Positions 1-12,800 of a stretch of DNA of 64,000 nt are shown one piece after another. Source of the DNA: Nomia melanderi (taxonomy: Eukaryota; Arthropoda; Insecta; Hymenoptera; Halictidae); the NCBI RefSeq assembly GCF_051020985.1, contig NC_135003.1:3992001-4056000 (forward strand). The letters are read 5' to 3'. The position numbers and the translations under genes are program-made. The first letter of the stretch is position 1, and each line of letters opens with the position of its first letter. Under the pieces are notes generated by a model. The model saw only the letters and a list, made by a program, of their open reading frames with translations. It was not told where the DNA came from and searched no databases.

Positions 1-1399
1 GGGAGGGGGGTATTTTTACGTAGAAACTATAATTAATATTGTTTCAAAATGAGTTAGTTTCCAGCTGAAAAATTTATTTCTTACAAATTAGATATGTAAC
101 AGTAATTGAAATTGGAGAGCGTAAGTAATGTAATAGTTACTTAATATTACAACTAGTGAACAAGTGATTGGTTCGTAGTCTTGTACAGCAAGATTATGAT
201 ACAATTATAAATGCAATTGTATAAATTTATAGCAATTATAAATATAATTTTTTAAAACTTCTATTACATTTGATAATTCTAATATTAAATTCCATTAAAT
301 ATCAGATGTAGTACAAAGATCTTAAATTTTTTAATTTCCGACCACGTAGAAGTATCTGTTCAATGTAAAAGCTATAAAAAGCACTTGATGGTAAACAGCA
401 ATTACGCTTGATCTTGGTTTTAAATCAATGACATTTTTTTCAAATTTGCACTCGATTTCCATAGAGATTTTCAAAGAGAAACTGCCTACAAACGAATAGG
501 TGGATCGTACTTGACATCATGATCATTGAGATTAAATATGTGAGTGAGTCAGTTGCACTCGTTCAGTTGACAATGAGTAGCAGAATGTTTTAGAGCACGC
601 ACATTGCATGTGAAACTAGCATAGATTGTTATATAATTTCTATTCTCACGATCGTTTACAATTATTAACGTAAAAGTAAACTGTAAATATACTTGCGTCG
701 CGTATGAATTCGGTTTTGAGTCGATTGACTTCGAAAATTAATGTGATATAAACGGATGCATTAACACCAATGATAAGTAGAAATAGCAAATAATGATCAG
801 ACATGCTCGTCGAGTGATATTGAATTACACGTGCTCGGTAAACGTTCGAATATGATTTTCACGAAAATAAAAACTGTCTTCTCTTTTCTTTTATCATTCA
901 CTTTACTATCAATTTATATAAAAAAAGAAAGTGATTTTTCTAAGTTTGAATTTCCTATTTAGAAAGAAGAGTAAAATACTTTTAACATTTTTTAAAGTAA
1001 GTGTCGATCACTGAAGTTTTATTTTCAAGAATTTTTGTTAGACGTTATAGAGACAATAATAATTAAAAGTTATAAAATTCAATTTTTTAAGGAATTCTTT
1101 TCGTAATTCTTCTAACTTTCTATACATCTTTTAGTATATTTATATTTCTAATTTATGTAAATAAAATGACTGGAAAAGACAAGAAGAACAACAACAACGA
1201 ATCAGCAATGGTTTGAGAATTTATTAGCCAATGAAATTGGTTTGCAACCTACCTATCTAAAAATACCTATATATTCTCAAACTTGCCTATACTACAAACC
1301 CAAATATTCGACAAATTCAACGTGTATTTCCAAACAAATGAAACGTACTATACAATTAATGTCTAAAAATCTACAAAATTTTTATCATTAGTGACTAAT

Positions 1400-1690
1400 C
1401 AAAACGGGCAGCAAACTGTTAAAATATTCTCTTATAAATAATACGAAACCAAGTGTATCTCATTGATTAATGCTATAAATCATTGTCAGCGAACCAATAC
1501 CGCAATCACTAAAAGTAGATCGTAAAAATGACACGCGATCGTTCGCAAAAAGAGCAACAAGCCGATAAAATATTTTTAAAGCAATATGAAACTAAATGTA
1601 TCTTGCCGCCTAATGTTGAATTACTGGCAGTAATACCAAGCGTGCCAATACCGCAATCATTTGAACTAGAACACTAAACCGACAATCGTT
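1400..1690. repeat. Degenerate 143-bp tandem duplication
   Basis: Two adjacent copies line up: ATACGAAACC...TGTATCT at 1441 with ATATGAAACT...TGTATCT at 1584, and CCAATACCGCAATCA at both 1494 and 1637. The spacing is constant at 143 bases; the copies have diverged clearly. Confidence 0.7.
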
Positions 1691-2700
1691 CACCTTTGAG
1701 TATGACATAGAACGTTCATTAACAGTTCCTTTCGACTCATTATTTGTCGTAATAAGGCGAACGAAATCGCAAACGAAACTGAGTAACAGGCTCAGGAATC
1801 TCGTCGCCAGAAATCTTGGCGGCAGGAGTGGCCCGAGATTGGACTAAGGGTCAGTACACACGAGCAATGAGATCTCGCTGCAATCTCACGGCGCACAGTG
1901 GGGTATTTGCTTGATCTGGGCGGCCAAAATTAAAGACAGGTTTATATTAATTTTTTTACAAGAAAATATGGAAATGTAAGATAATAATATACAATAATAT
2001 GCAATTATATGGGATATAACAATAAATTTATATTAATAAATTTATATTGATAAATTGTGTAAATTTCATATATTTATATAAAAAATTATGTAAAAATATA
2101 TAAATATATAAAAAATTATACATTATATTACATCATGTAACATAGAATAATATAATATATAATACGTAATAATACACCATAAATACTATATAATTGTTTA
2201 ATTTATTGATTTTCTGTGAATTTTCTACACTAGTGAGCAACATTAAAGGATCAGAAAATTCCTGCTGAAACATTGCTGAAGTTAAAAGTAATATAAATTT
2301 AAAAGAAAAAAATTTGTTTCAAAGTGTTGAAGTTAATGACTTTAGTAAGTGACTTTCCGAAACACTGCAGACCGCGATGCACGGCGAGTGCCCGCCAAAT
2401 TTGTCATCCTTGTCGCGATCCGTTGTGATCATCCAGTAACCGTTGTGACGTTGACTCTGCGGTTTAGCAAATGACGTAAGCTCGTTGTCACACCGTTTTG
2501 TCAATCGCGCGGGATTGCCAGCGATTCTGAGATTGACAGAATTTTATGATAATGATCGTTCATCATTTTTCAAATATTAGAGATTACGTTAGGACCAGCG
2601 AAGCCAAAAAGCAATCAAACAGTTGCGTTTCTCCCACTCCGCCTTACCCCTTTATTTAAAATATGCTTAAAGTTAAGTTAAGCTGAAGTTAAATTTCTAT

Positions 2701-2947
2701 TTAACTCCTTGCACTCGATTTATTTTCAATGTTGTTAGGTGTAAACTCGTATTTATTTTTAGGGAAACGAATTAAAGTAATTTACAGCGACAGAATTCAA
2801 CGTTTTATATTTACTTTATTTATTATTATCGTAATAAGACTTAATTTTATAATCTTTCAAAATGTGGTATTTTTTAAAGTATCACAAATAAACTATAATA
2901 AATTTGTATTGTCATCTTCAGCATGTCATACGAGTGCAAAGGGCTAA
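2701..2947 (+). mobile_element. TTAA-flanked MITE, family C, copy 1
   Basis: Ends are TTAACTCCTTGCACTCG and, inverted, TTAGCCCTTTGCACTCG; the right TTAA has mutated to CTAA. A second diverged copy at 40.5 kb shares the whole interior, confirming a dispersed repeat. TTAA target and end structure point to the piggyBac superfamily. Confidence 0.75.
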
Positions 2948-3821
2948 TGTTTAATATCACACATTACAAGGGAAGGAACGAAATGTTTTTAAGAATTTTC
3001 CGTAATTTTACATTAATGTAGAATATTTCAGTATTAACTTTATAATTAAAATATACCGATGAATTTATTTAAGTCATAAGTCATTTATTTTTAAAACGAG
3101 AATGATTGAATATCAACAGTGGCCTCGTGTGCATAGGCCCTAAACCGAACGTCGCGACGGCGAACAATTTTCCTCGAATTCACTTTGCCACGTGCTCCTT
3201 CAACATGTGGCGTGTCTACTTATGCCTTTCTGTCATAATCGCTTTTTGTGCGTTTAAGAGTTGTTGACACTAACCTCGTGAACCCTGAGACCGTATGCAA
3301 AACAGTGAAAGGATCAACGACTGGAAATAACTACGAAAACCGTCTAAAGTTCGGAAGACTTAGCTGTTCAAATCTGCACGCACACGTTCGTATATAGTTG
3401 CGTTCAACAAGCCGAGACACTAAATATAAACAAATGCACGAACTGGCTTTTAGGTGGAACAAAGGGGCAAAATAGTTTTAAGATAATTTTTATTGTTCGC
3501 ACATTCACGACTGCTGACATGAATTCGCGTTTTTTAAGGTTAATATTTCAAAAGAAATTTTATAATTTGTGTCCTTGTTACAACGTCTGAAATGTGTGGC
3601 AATTAGATTAAGATTTTCTTCATTTTCACTAGTAATGAGTAGTAGAAATACGACAAATTTATTGGTCGCGAATGTGTTAAGATAATTTATGTTGTTAACA
3701 CTTAGGTAACCGAGTGAGGAGATATTTGTCTTGTCACTGAAAAAAGCATTGCCTTTTACTTTGTTTTATTTGTTCCATCTTTGAGATAAAACCAAAAGAT
3801 TCTAATGTAGCAAGAAAATAT

Positions 3822-4046
3822 TTAACATTAGAACTACTGTACCAGTCAAAATAATTGATTTCGGTTTTTTTGTTCCGCAATTATTGATATTTTCAAAGCA
3901 TTGAACATTCGAAATGGTTTTGAAAATAAATTGTTTCACTTGAATACTATAATGAATGTCTGAAGAACCTGAAAATAATCTATTGTTGCAATTTTTATAG
4001 GGATTATATATCAATCGTATTGAATGCTCGGTAATTCTAGTGTCAA
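3822..4046 (+). mobile_element. TTAA-flanked MITE, family A, copy with diverged ends
   Basis: Left end TTAACATTAGAACTACTG, right end inverted TTGACACTAGAATTACCG. The interior matches the copy at 35.6 kb (TTGATATTTTCAAAGC...TTTTGAAAATAAAT). Length 225 bp, as for the 52.7 kb copy. Confidence 0.7.
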
Positions 4047-5833
4047 ATTTAAAATGAATTTTTACTCAGTTCAACAAGAAGGTACCGAATTAATTTCTAT
4101 TTCTTTCACACGTGCGTGCACAAGGAGCCTGCTGCAAAACGTGTCGCATACGCAATACTCGAACTTAAAAACATCATTTCCTTACGAAGGTCGGTCAGTT
4201 AATAAAAATTTACCTACAATGGATCGTAGAGGAAGGGTCAGGCCACCTGACATTTCCGGAATTTTTATGGTAACTATATCCAGGTAAAAAGTTCGTCATG
4301 ATGAACTATAAGAGTAGAACTAAGAACTTTTTATAATTTTCTTGTCTTCTGGAAATAAATTTGAAACGTTATATCAATCATACAAACATTTCTAATTGTC
4401 CTCTATTGGAAACGCTAATTTTGAATGGGTTAATCTCATTATGCGTTAATCTCACTAATAGATTAATTAATGGAAAACATATTTCCAAATTTTCTTCGCT
4501 ACAATTTGTTACGTTTTCGCGAAAATACGACTGAATTACTTCAGATTTCTATTCCTTGAGCCTTTTACATCGATTTGCAGTAATAATTAGAGTTTAAAGA
4601 AACGCAAAAGTTTGGATTGCCCACATTAGGGTTGATGGAGGTATTTAAGAAAAAGATAGTTGTTTCTTTTCTCTCTTCACATCGAAAAATTGTTGTACAA
4701 GGCCATACATTTTATTTGCAAGATTAAATGAGATAAACTGTTACAATTATATTGATTTTAATCCTCAGTATCATTTTGTAACATTCATGTAACGTAAAAA
4801 GAAAGAGCCAGTGATGCTATTGGTTAATTTCATATGTGAAATATACGTAATTACATTGTTGTCATAATGTCCCACAAATTGTCTCCAAGTGAAAATATAT
4901 AAATACAAAAACTCCTTCTGGTGCATTGTGTCTTATTCCTGAATGTTTTCGTTAGAACTACTAAAAGCAACGGATAAAGTGTTCCTCTTTTTCCTTACAA
5001 GGAAAGGTATTGAACCCGAAAATTCAAAAAATGATGAAACTTTGTGTGTAAGTGGATTAAGTCAAGCCTAATACATTGCAATTTCTTTTTCGTGGCGAAT
5101 TTCACTTTGAAGGGGTGAAATCACTTAAAAATTTTCAAATCAATCATTTTCAAAATCAGAATTTGGAAAAATTCTATTAATGTTTGAAATTTCTGAAAAC
5201 ATTGTTCGAAATATAATGGCAACAATAATAAAATTGTATAAAAATCTGTAATAACTTAACATGTTTCTGCATGGCGTAACTTGGCGTAACTTGGTATATT
5301 TTTACGGTAACATATGGAAGAAAATACATAGATAAGAATTTTTGTAAGTGTAATAAAAAAATCATGATACTAAGGGCTAAATATTTTTGTACACCAAATT
5401 ATACTTTCACTGCGACTTATTTAAATGTAATATGTGAATTTCAACCTGTGCCAATTTTGAATAACTCTTATAACTACCCGTACTTTATTTTGTGGACCAA
5501 ATTATCACCAATATGCCGATATTGCGTTTCTCTTTGTAATTCGATACCGATTAACCTGCATGAATAAGATTTGTGTCACCACATGAACGGAGGAAGTTTA
5601 GCAACAGGAAACTTGAAATGATTGGGTCGATTCTTGCATGGACAAGGTTAGTCGGTTTGTGTCAATAACCGGTATACTTTTCTTTCAATTTTTCCCCTTA
5701 TATTCCAGAAAGTCTAAGCAATGTATATGCAATACGTGCCGCTACGCTGTAACTCCCGTGCATTTGCGTCGAGTTAACGATCAACGCCAGTTTTCATGAC
5801 TAATTGTAGCGAGTTTTTTTCTGATTGAACCAG

Positions 5834-6061
5834 TTAACTGTGGAATTTAGTTTGAAAAATCTCTCGTTTTGCGAGTAATAAAATGAAAAAATGAAGTGTG
5901 TACTTATCAAACGCAGGACGAATGCAGCTAGAGTATATTTTAATGAAATACTAAAGCGAGACAAAGAACAATCACATATTTATCTGAAAAAATAAAGAAT
6001 TTATCGTTGAATGAATTAGTGTCACTGAAAGATGACGTGTATACTCGCCAAACGCAGTTAA
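5834..6061 (+). mobile_element. TTAA-flanked MITE, family H, copy 1
   Basis: Ends GTTAACTGTGGAATTTAG and GACGTGTATACTCGCCAAAC followed by GCAGTTAACTG. The copy at 20.46 kb is in the opposite orientation and shares both ends (CTGCGTTCGGCGAGTATACA). Confidence 0.7.
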
Positions 6062-6633
6062 CTGGCTAATGAGTGTCTAAAACAGGGGTGGACCAAAGGT
6101 ATTTGCTGTCAGGTGCAAATTTTGACTGGACTCCAATGTGTTCACTTTTCCTTTGTGTTTGATTTCTGACACCGCCAGCAATAATTAAGAGACGAAGCTT
6201 TGTAGAAACATATTTTACATCAGATTTTGTTCGTTTTTGTATAAAAAAGAATTTGTGAAAAAATTGTAATATAGGTCTTTTTTTTTAATACACATTCATT
6301 TATTCTTTTATTTGTCTCTAAACTGACCTCTGATCAATGGTTTCTGAAATGATGTCTTGATTATTTATTTTTCCCCCTTATAGTATAAAGATAGCATACT
6401 TATATTATATTTATACTGTAATACTTATATTATTAATATAAATATTAAATATTGTATTAAACATTAAATATTAAATATTATATCGATAAGTGAGTACATA
6501 CATTTGTACATATTTACAGCATATGCATATGATGAAAATCATACGAGAGAAGTGCAATTTTCTATTCAAGATTAAATAAAAGAAAAACTAAGAGTTAATT
6601 GAGGAGTAAATTTTGAGCAATATGAGTACTCAC

Positions 6634-6834
6634 CCTATCAAGCAGGCCAAATTTCCGGAAATTAATGAAGCTTGGCACAATACTGCTCGCCAAGTGCACT
6701 AGTCTGTCTTCGTAGCCCCAAAGATAATCGTGAGCGGTGATGTGCAGGATCGGTTTGCTGTCCAACATGTTGACCAGACTTGACCATGGAAAATTGACAA
6801 GGAAACTTGCGTCGTGCAACGTCGAAGAAATCCC
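6634..6834 (-). CDS. Scavenger receptor exon 6, ectodomain
   Basis: Acceptor TTATGTTCACAG, donor GTGAGT. 67 codons, phase 0 at both ends. Residues 145-211 begin GISSTLHDA and contain the conserved HDYLWGYEDRLV block and FRKFGLLDR. This is the last exon visible; the next must lie at least 6.6 kb further on, outside the window. Confidence 0.95.
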
Positions 6835-9800
6835 CTGTGAACATAATTACCGGATATGAGACAACGCAACGATCGACACTACTTTAATTTATGAGTCAAA
6901 TGTAAATGTTATTTATGAGTGTAACGTAAATTACACAGTAAAGGGATCGATTACCACGTTTAATTGCTTAATTTAATTATTCTTGACCAGTAAACATTGA
7001 AATTCAATCAGGATTCAATTAATTTATTAGAATTCGAATTCATGAAAATAATGACCTCATTAAGTTACATTTGCCACGTGCACAATTCGGTTAAATTGCC
7101 AGTCATGTTTACAACAATCTTTTTGCTAACAATTGAATGTAACATAGTTTTAATCGATCGGGAATCTGAAATTGTAAATACAACAATTTTCTTTTTAAGA
7201 AACCGTAGCAAGGGGATTCTATTTTCATTGCGGTTGTGTTCGTTCTCTGAATAGAAATGTATGTACATATCTACTCGTGATTCGATGCATTTACGTTGAC
7301 TGTTATGCGTGAATCACGTTAATCACCGATTAATTTATCAGTTAATATTGAATCAATTTTTAATTATGTTAGTTTATTATTTCCCCATACATTATTCTGT
7401 AATTCTTTTCATATTGGCTTTTACAATTAATTTCTTCTTAGACGTGGAACTGAATTTGAAAGCTTATTTATTTTTTATAAATTAATCATTGGTACATGAC
7501 TAATTTATTACGTTAATTTCAATTTATTCAATGATTTTCTTAGGTGTGTATCTAAGAATTAGAAATATGATAATAAGTATTTAAAAATTATCTATTTCAA
7601 AATTAATTTTACGAAGAAAATTTCTAACTTTAAAAATTAACTCGTAGAGTTACAAAAACACGTTTTGCAGGAAACGGTGCTTCAGGCTTTCCTAAAGAAA
7701 TTATACACGTTTTTATAATATAATGGATTGTAATTCACAATCACGAAGACGTCATTAAATTACTGGGAATATGTTTTCCTAGTGAGAATAACTCCAAACA
7801 CGCTATAAATCCGCTGATGGCGTGGATTAGGTCAATGTCGATGGATTTTATGCAGATTGTTTCTAAGAGTCAACGCGCGTGAAGAAGAAATAAAAATTGT
7901 AAAAACACGTGTATACGTGGAAAAGAATCGAAGCCGTGTTAGATTTTTACAAGAATTGAAAATGTTTCGAAAATAACTCGTTGAAACTGTTATATATTGT
8001 CACACGAAACAAGAAATAATATTTTTTTAACTTAAACTTTGTTACTTTGTTCGAAAGAACTGTAAATCTGCACAAGAACCTGTTGTTTATTCATAAGTAC
8101 ATATTGAACATGTTTCCATCAATACCTTCAGTCTTTAATGATTCACTGTTCGTGACTATTCGAGGTGTGCCCGGCAAATGTATCTTCTTTTTTGCGATAA
8201 AAAATCATCGCAATAATTATCCCTTCGGGAAAGGAGCGTTGACGATTGACCTATTAATAGCGTAAAAATTGCACTGTAATAATGAATTATAGGTAATATT
8301 ATGACAGTCATTTCGACGGATAATCGTCGCCCCTTATTAATTACGGCTAGTAAATTGCAGCCTTCTCATTTACAATTCATATCTGAGTTTTACGTGTTAG
8401 TCAGCAAACGAGATAAGAAAATAAAAATGAAAACGTTTAGCGCCGTTTAACACATCACAAAAAGAGGTGACGCGAAACATCATCGAATTCATGAGTTTTA
8501 TAGTTCTTCTAATCTATCGTTGACAAGACGAAGTAATTGAAGTGTATTCATCTTCTTGCGGATGATAGATTCCGTCAGGTGCGTCAACGACGATGAGCTT
8601 GATTTATTATTAGATATTTGCTTCGAATTTACACCGACGAAAGGAAATCACCTAACTCGCACTTACTTGACGATTCGAATGGAACGTGCTACACGCAATT
8701 TTTTTGTAACTACTCAATTCCGAGTTTAGTATTTAAGTAGTGAGAATTGAAAATAGATTGAAGATGAAAATTCTATTTTATGAAATATTTTGAAAATTAA
8801 CGAAAATAAAAATACGATGAATACAAAATTGCTGGTGTGTTTATGAAATTTTAAAGGTTTTTCAGGATTCTTAGACCCAGCAATTAATCGAGAATTGATT
8901 ATGAAAGTTTGTTAATGTGGAAAGATACTCTTTTGTAACTGTGATAAACGTTCGTAAGGAAATAGCGTTGTATAAATAAACCCGTGATTCTGAATATTTA
9001 TAGATGTATGTCTTATATAAACAAAATTGTAAACTACCGGTGAGTTTCTCAATAATAGCCTCTGGTGATAGTTTTTCTCGTAAGGATGTAGATCGGAGGA
9101 AATTATGATATGTAGCAGTTTCACAATTTAAATAAGCAGTCGCTATTTATTCATTCAGTCCAATTTTAATAAGAATGTTTAAGTCGATTATGTGTGATTT
9201 AATAAATTATGTTTAAATCGATTTACATTTTTAAGCATTATAACAGGTTAACAGTTAATGTAATGTTTACTAAATGTTAGTGTAAAACGATATTGAATAA
9301 CTGTTGTCATATGCTTAGAGTATTATAGTATACTTTATAATGTAACGGTATGATTATAATAGTACTATAGTACGAAGATAATTTTTAAAAAGCTCAAGAT
9401 TCCATCGAAACTTTATTGGGGAAACCATATGTCTTTTTAAAAATAATATTAGAGGAGATTTCGCTAATAAAAGTATTCTTAAAATTTTTATCCTATTCTT
9501 ATGTTATCTACTTAAAAGTGTTCTTAGTCTTATATTATAAAATTAATCATCTCTCACCGTATCGATTTTTTTTCAACGTTTTCTTGGTTTACGGATTATA
9601 ATAACTCTATGATTGTTTTAATAAACAGTAAAAATCCATGATGTTTACTCAGTTTTACTTTTACGAAATACTTTTAGACAGATATAGTATAACATATAAT
9701 ATAATATAAGTACAAGTATTATATTATATAATATAATATAAGTACAAGTATTATATTATATAATATAATATAAGTACAAGTATTATATTATATATTATAA

Positions 9801-12800
9801 TATGGTATAGTATAACATATTATAATAATAGATATAGATAAAAATGTACTGCATCTTTTTCAGATTCAACATTTTTAAACAATTTGTCAAAAGTAGTATT
9901 GATATACACAAATTTTGGTTAACCTATTTTTTTACGTCGTATTATTGCAAATAACTAAATATGAATCTAAAATGAATCGATAAAGTAAACAGCTACATAT
10001 GTTATATGTTATATGTTCTCACAATTAATATAATTGCATTAAGATTCTCGGGAAGCTGAAATTAACTCGTTAACTGAGTAATTGGTCATTTACGTGTGCG
10101 CGGTGGCATTGCCGAATAAATTACGAATGTGCTTTCACTCACCAGCATTGGTATGTTCGGCACGTACAGCATATCAGCCTTTGGGTCACCACTGGACATT
10201 TCTGGAACGAATAGTATCGTTCGCCTCGGATGATATGAAATCGTATTGTTGTCGTACCACGTGACATTGTGATTCTCTAATATTTCCCTGAAATCAAATG
10301 GATTGACACCATCGGTATAGCAAATCATTAATTTTTTGTTGATATTCTTTAAATTAAAAAGAATTCTTTTGAATAAATTCTCACATATAAAAGAGAAATA
10401 TAATATCTGTAAAATACAAATTTTATCAAAAGAAAATACTATATAAAATTGTCTTGAAAGTATTATAAATATTGATTCCGTTAAACGTTAACATAAATAC
10501 AAAAATTTTAGTTATAATTAAATTTTAAAAAATAGTGGAACATATAATTCTATTCGCTATTTTTGTCCGATTATTGTATTTATTATTAATTAATTTATAT
10601 TTAAAAGATAATTAGTGAGTTTTTAGTAAGAATGTTTCAATATAAATGATATTTTACTTACTGATATACGTATGGTCCAGTTTCTGCAACCTTCAATTTT
10701 TCTTCGCCTCTGAGAAATTCCTCCGAGTTCGTAATATTAAATACATATACCTTGATGAAAATATCGATAGGAGGCTTCTTCCATAAGTCGAAAACTAGTG
10801 AATTCGGTGTCATTTGCAATTTCTAAAGGAATATATTTGAACTATTAATATTTGCCAACTATTGTTATTACTAGTCAATTATCTAGTTCTTACATGTTTA
10901 ACTTATTAGACGTCAAAGATTGACTCATTCGAGAATCAGAATTCAAAATTTTCATCAAAGAGTGATATACTAATTTTTATACTACTTTTGATACTTCGAA
11001 TTCAAATATTTTTGTTTAAATTTTATCATTAAAGCATCATATGTATCTACAGAACTCAGGATTAGCAGTAATAAAAATCATTTACAATTTCCATTTAAAT
11101 CTATACATTTTCATTGTTATCTTTCTATGAAAGAATATAACACAGACAGTGTTACAGACATTTATCATTTTATTTCTCTACTTTTTATCATTTCAATCAC
11201 ATTTCTCAAGTAATATGGAAGTTAACACGTTGTCCGTTACAAAAATTTCGAGTGTTTTGTGTAATATTACTCATTCTTTCATAAAGATAAATAATATTAG
11301 AAATAATTATTAATAATTTGATATCATAGTTTTTACGTTACACTATTGTTTAGTAGTTACGTCATTAAATATTTTTATTCGATATGAGTTTTCTTGTTTT
11401 AATCGTTTCCAAGTAATTCGAGAGCTCCACGGTCAACGTGTTAACCCTTTCAGAACAAAAGTCAGCATTTTGGAGACACCAAACTTCCATATTTGAGATA
11501 TAAAATTAGCAACATATAATTTAATTATTCGAACAACAAAAGATCGATACATATCCTTTTTCTACTCTGTAAGAATTCTGTATATAATTTAGCTGTCTCT
11601 GTTGAAAATATTGAATATTTTTGAAAAGCCTCGTCGGTAAAGCGTTGATAAACGAATTTTAATTACTCACGTAATCTATTATTAGCTTCATCGGGTTTAT
11701 TATGTAGGTAAAATAGGCACCTATGGTACAAATGACGGCCAGCAGGAATAGAATTATACATTCTGTAACAAAACAAGAAAAAAACATTTAAAAACAAGAT
11801 AGTCAACAGTCTTTGAATTTACGCTACTCATCTTTGTTTGCATTTTCAATCTATCCTTCGCGTCCGCTTACCGGGAAACTATTTTCCGCTTGGATAATTA
11901 TTCAAACAATGTTAAATTCAATGATACGACATTCAGAAAGGATTTATTTTCATTCTGTACTCAACGAAATGCGTTAGCATTAAAAGATTTCCGTCGGAAG
12001 TTTGCAGGCTATTTTCATTACGAACACGTAACGCCATTCATAGTTTTCCAGTAATCCGTTATCATGTGTTAATGACAGAACAATGTTTATCTAATAAATA
12101 ATTATGCAATTTTCAACAAACACGAATCGAGACAATATAAGAATATTGAGTAGTTGAAGTGGAAACTGTTGTGTTAAGCAATAAGGAGGAAAGTGTGAAC
12201 GTTGTTGCTTAAAAGTTTCCAATTATACACATCCTTAAACAAATTCTTGTAGTTCTATTTTATTAGTTTTTCAAAAAGTACATATACATTTTAATTATAA
12301 TCTTTATTTTATTTCTAGTTAAGTGAATATTAAATTCAAAAGTTTTAAATCTGAAAATAAAAATTTTAAAGTTAAATAATATTTCGTTACTATGGTAGAA
12401 TAGTGTTTTCAATGAACCGATTATTTATTTATGAAATATTTTCATTGTTTCGAGAAGGAAGTATCTGATCAGCGATGATCAGAAAATACTACAAATGTTA
12501 TTTTATTAAATCATTCATAGCTTGATTCATGTGATTTCATATTAGAATTAAAATACGTTATTATAATTAAATTTATACTATATAATACATATACTGATAC
12601 CAGTATTATGATCTTAACGAAAATGTTCTGTTTTTTGTTTACTTAACAGAATAATAAGAATATTAGTTAATAATATTATACACCTGGTGTTTATTTTTCG
12701 ATTATCTTGCTTTAATGTGTTTTCCAAGGAAAATGAATTAACGTGTCATTGTTATGCATCTGTACTCTTAATCTATTACTCGTTTTTTCAGACGTTTATC

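Larger units (their letters stand above)
1..6633. other. Intron (or 3' part) of the scavenger receptor gene, no exon seen
   Basis: I searched the minus strand for the missing CD36 blocks (cysteine-rich segment, second helix) and found none. The stretch holds a tandem duplication near 1.4-1.7 kb, TTAA elements C1, A8 and H1, AT microsatellite at 1,980-2,190 and 6,400-6,480, and a GC-richer patch at 2,340-2,530 with no recognisable coding. Confidence 0.6.
6835..10142. other. Scavenger receptor intron 5 (between exons 5 and 6)
   Basis: Contains AT-rich unique sequence, the hairpin at 7.28 kb and the 32-bp minisatellite at 9.69 kb. No coding or clear transposon end seen; the 7,800-8,650 block is slightly GC-richer but unrecognised. 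Confidence 0.6.
10288..11670. other. Scavenger receptor introns 4 (10288-10661) and 3 (10823-11670)
   Basis: The two short introns on either side of exon 4. Intron 4 is plain AT-rich sequence. Intron 3 carries the family F element at 11222-11444; nothing else is recognised. Confidence 0.7.

Noticed and set aside
3205..3267. Tiny plus-strand frame MWRVYLCLSVIIAFCAFK..., resembling a signal peptide
   Set aside because: Only 20 codons, no good donor after the hydrophobic part and no downstream exon recognised.
1..6600. Search for the missing C-terminal exons of the CD36-family gene
   Set aside because: No minus-strand stretch with plausible splice sites carries the cysteine-rich or second-helix motifs; the GC-rich patch at 2,340-2,530 translates to nothing like the family.
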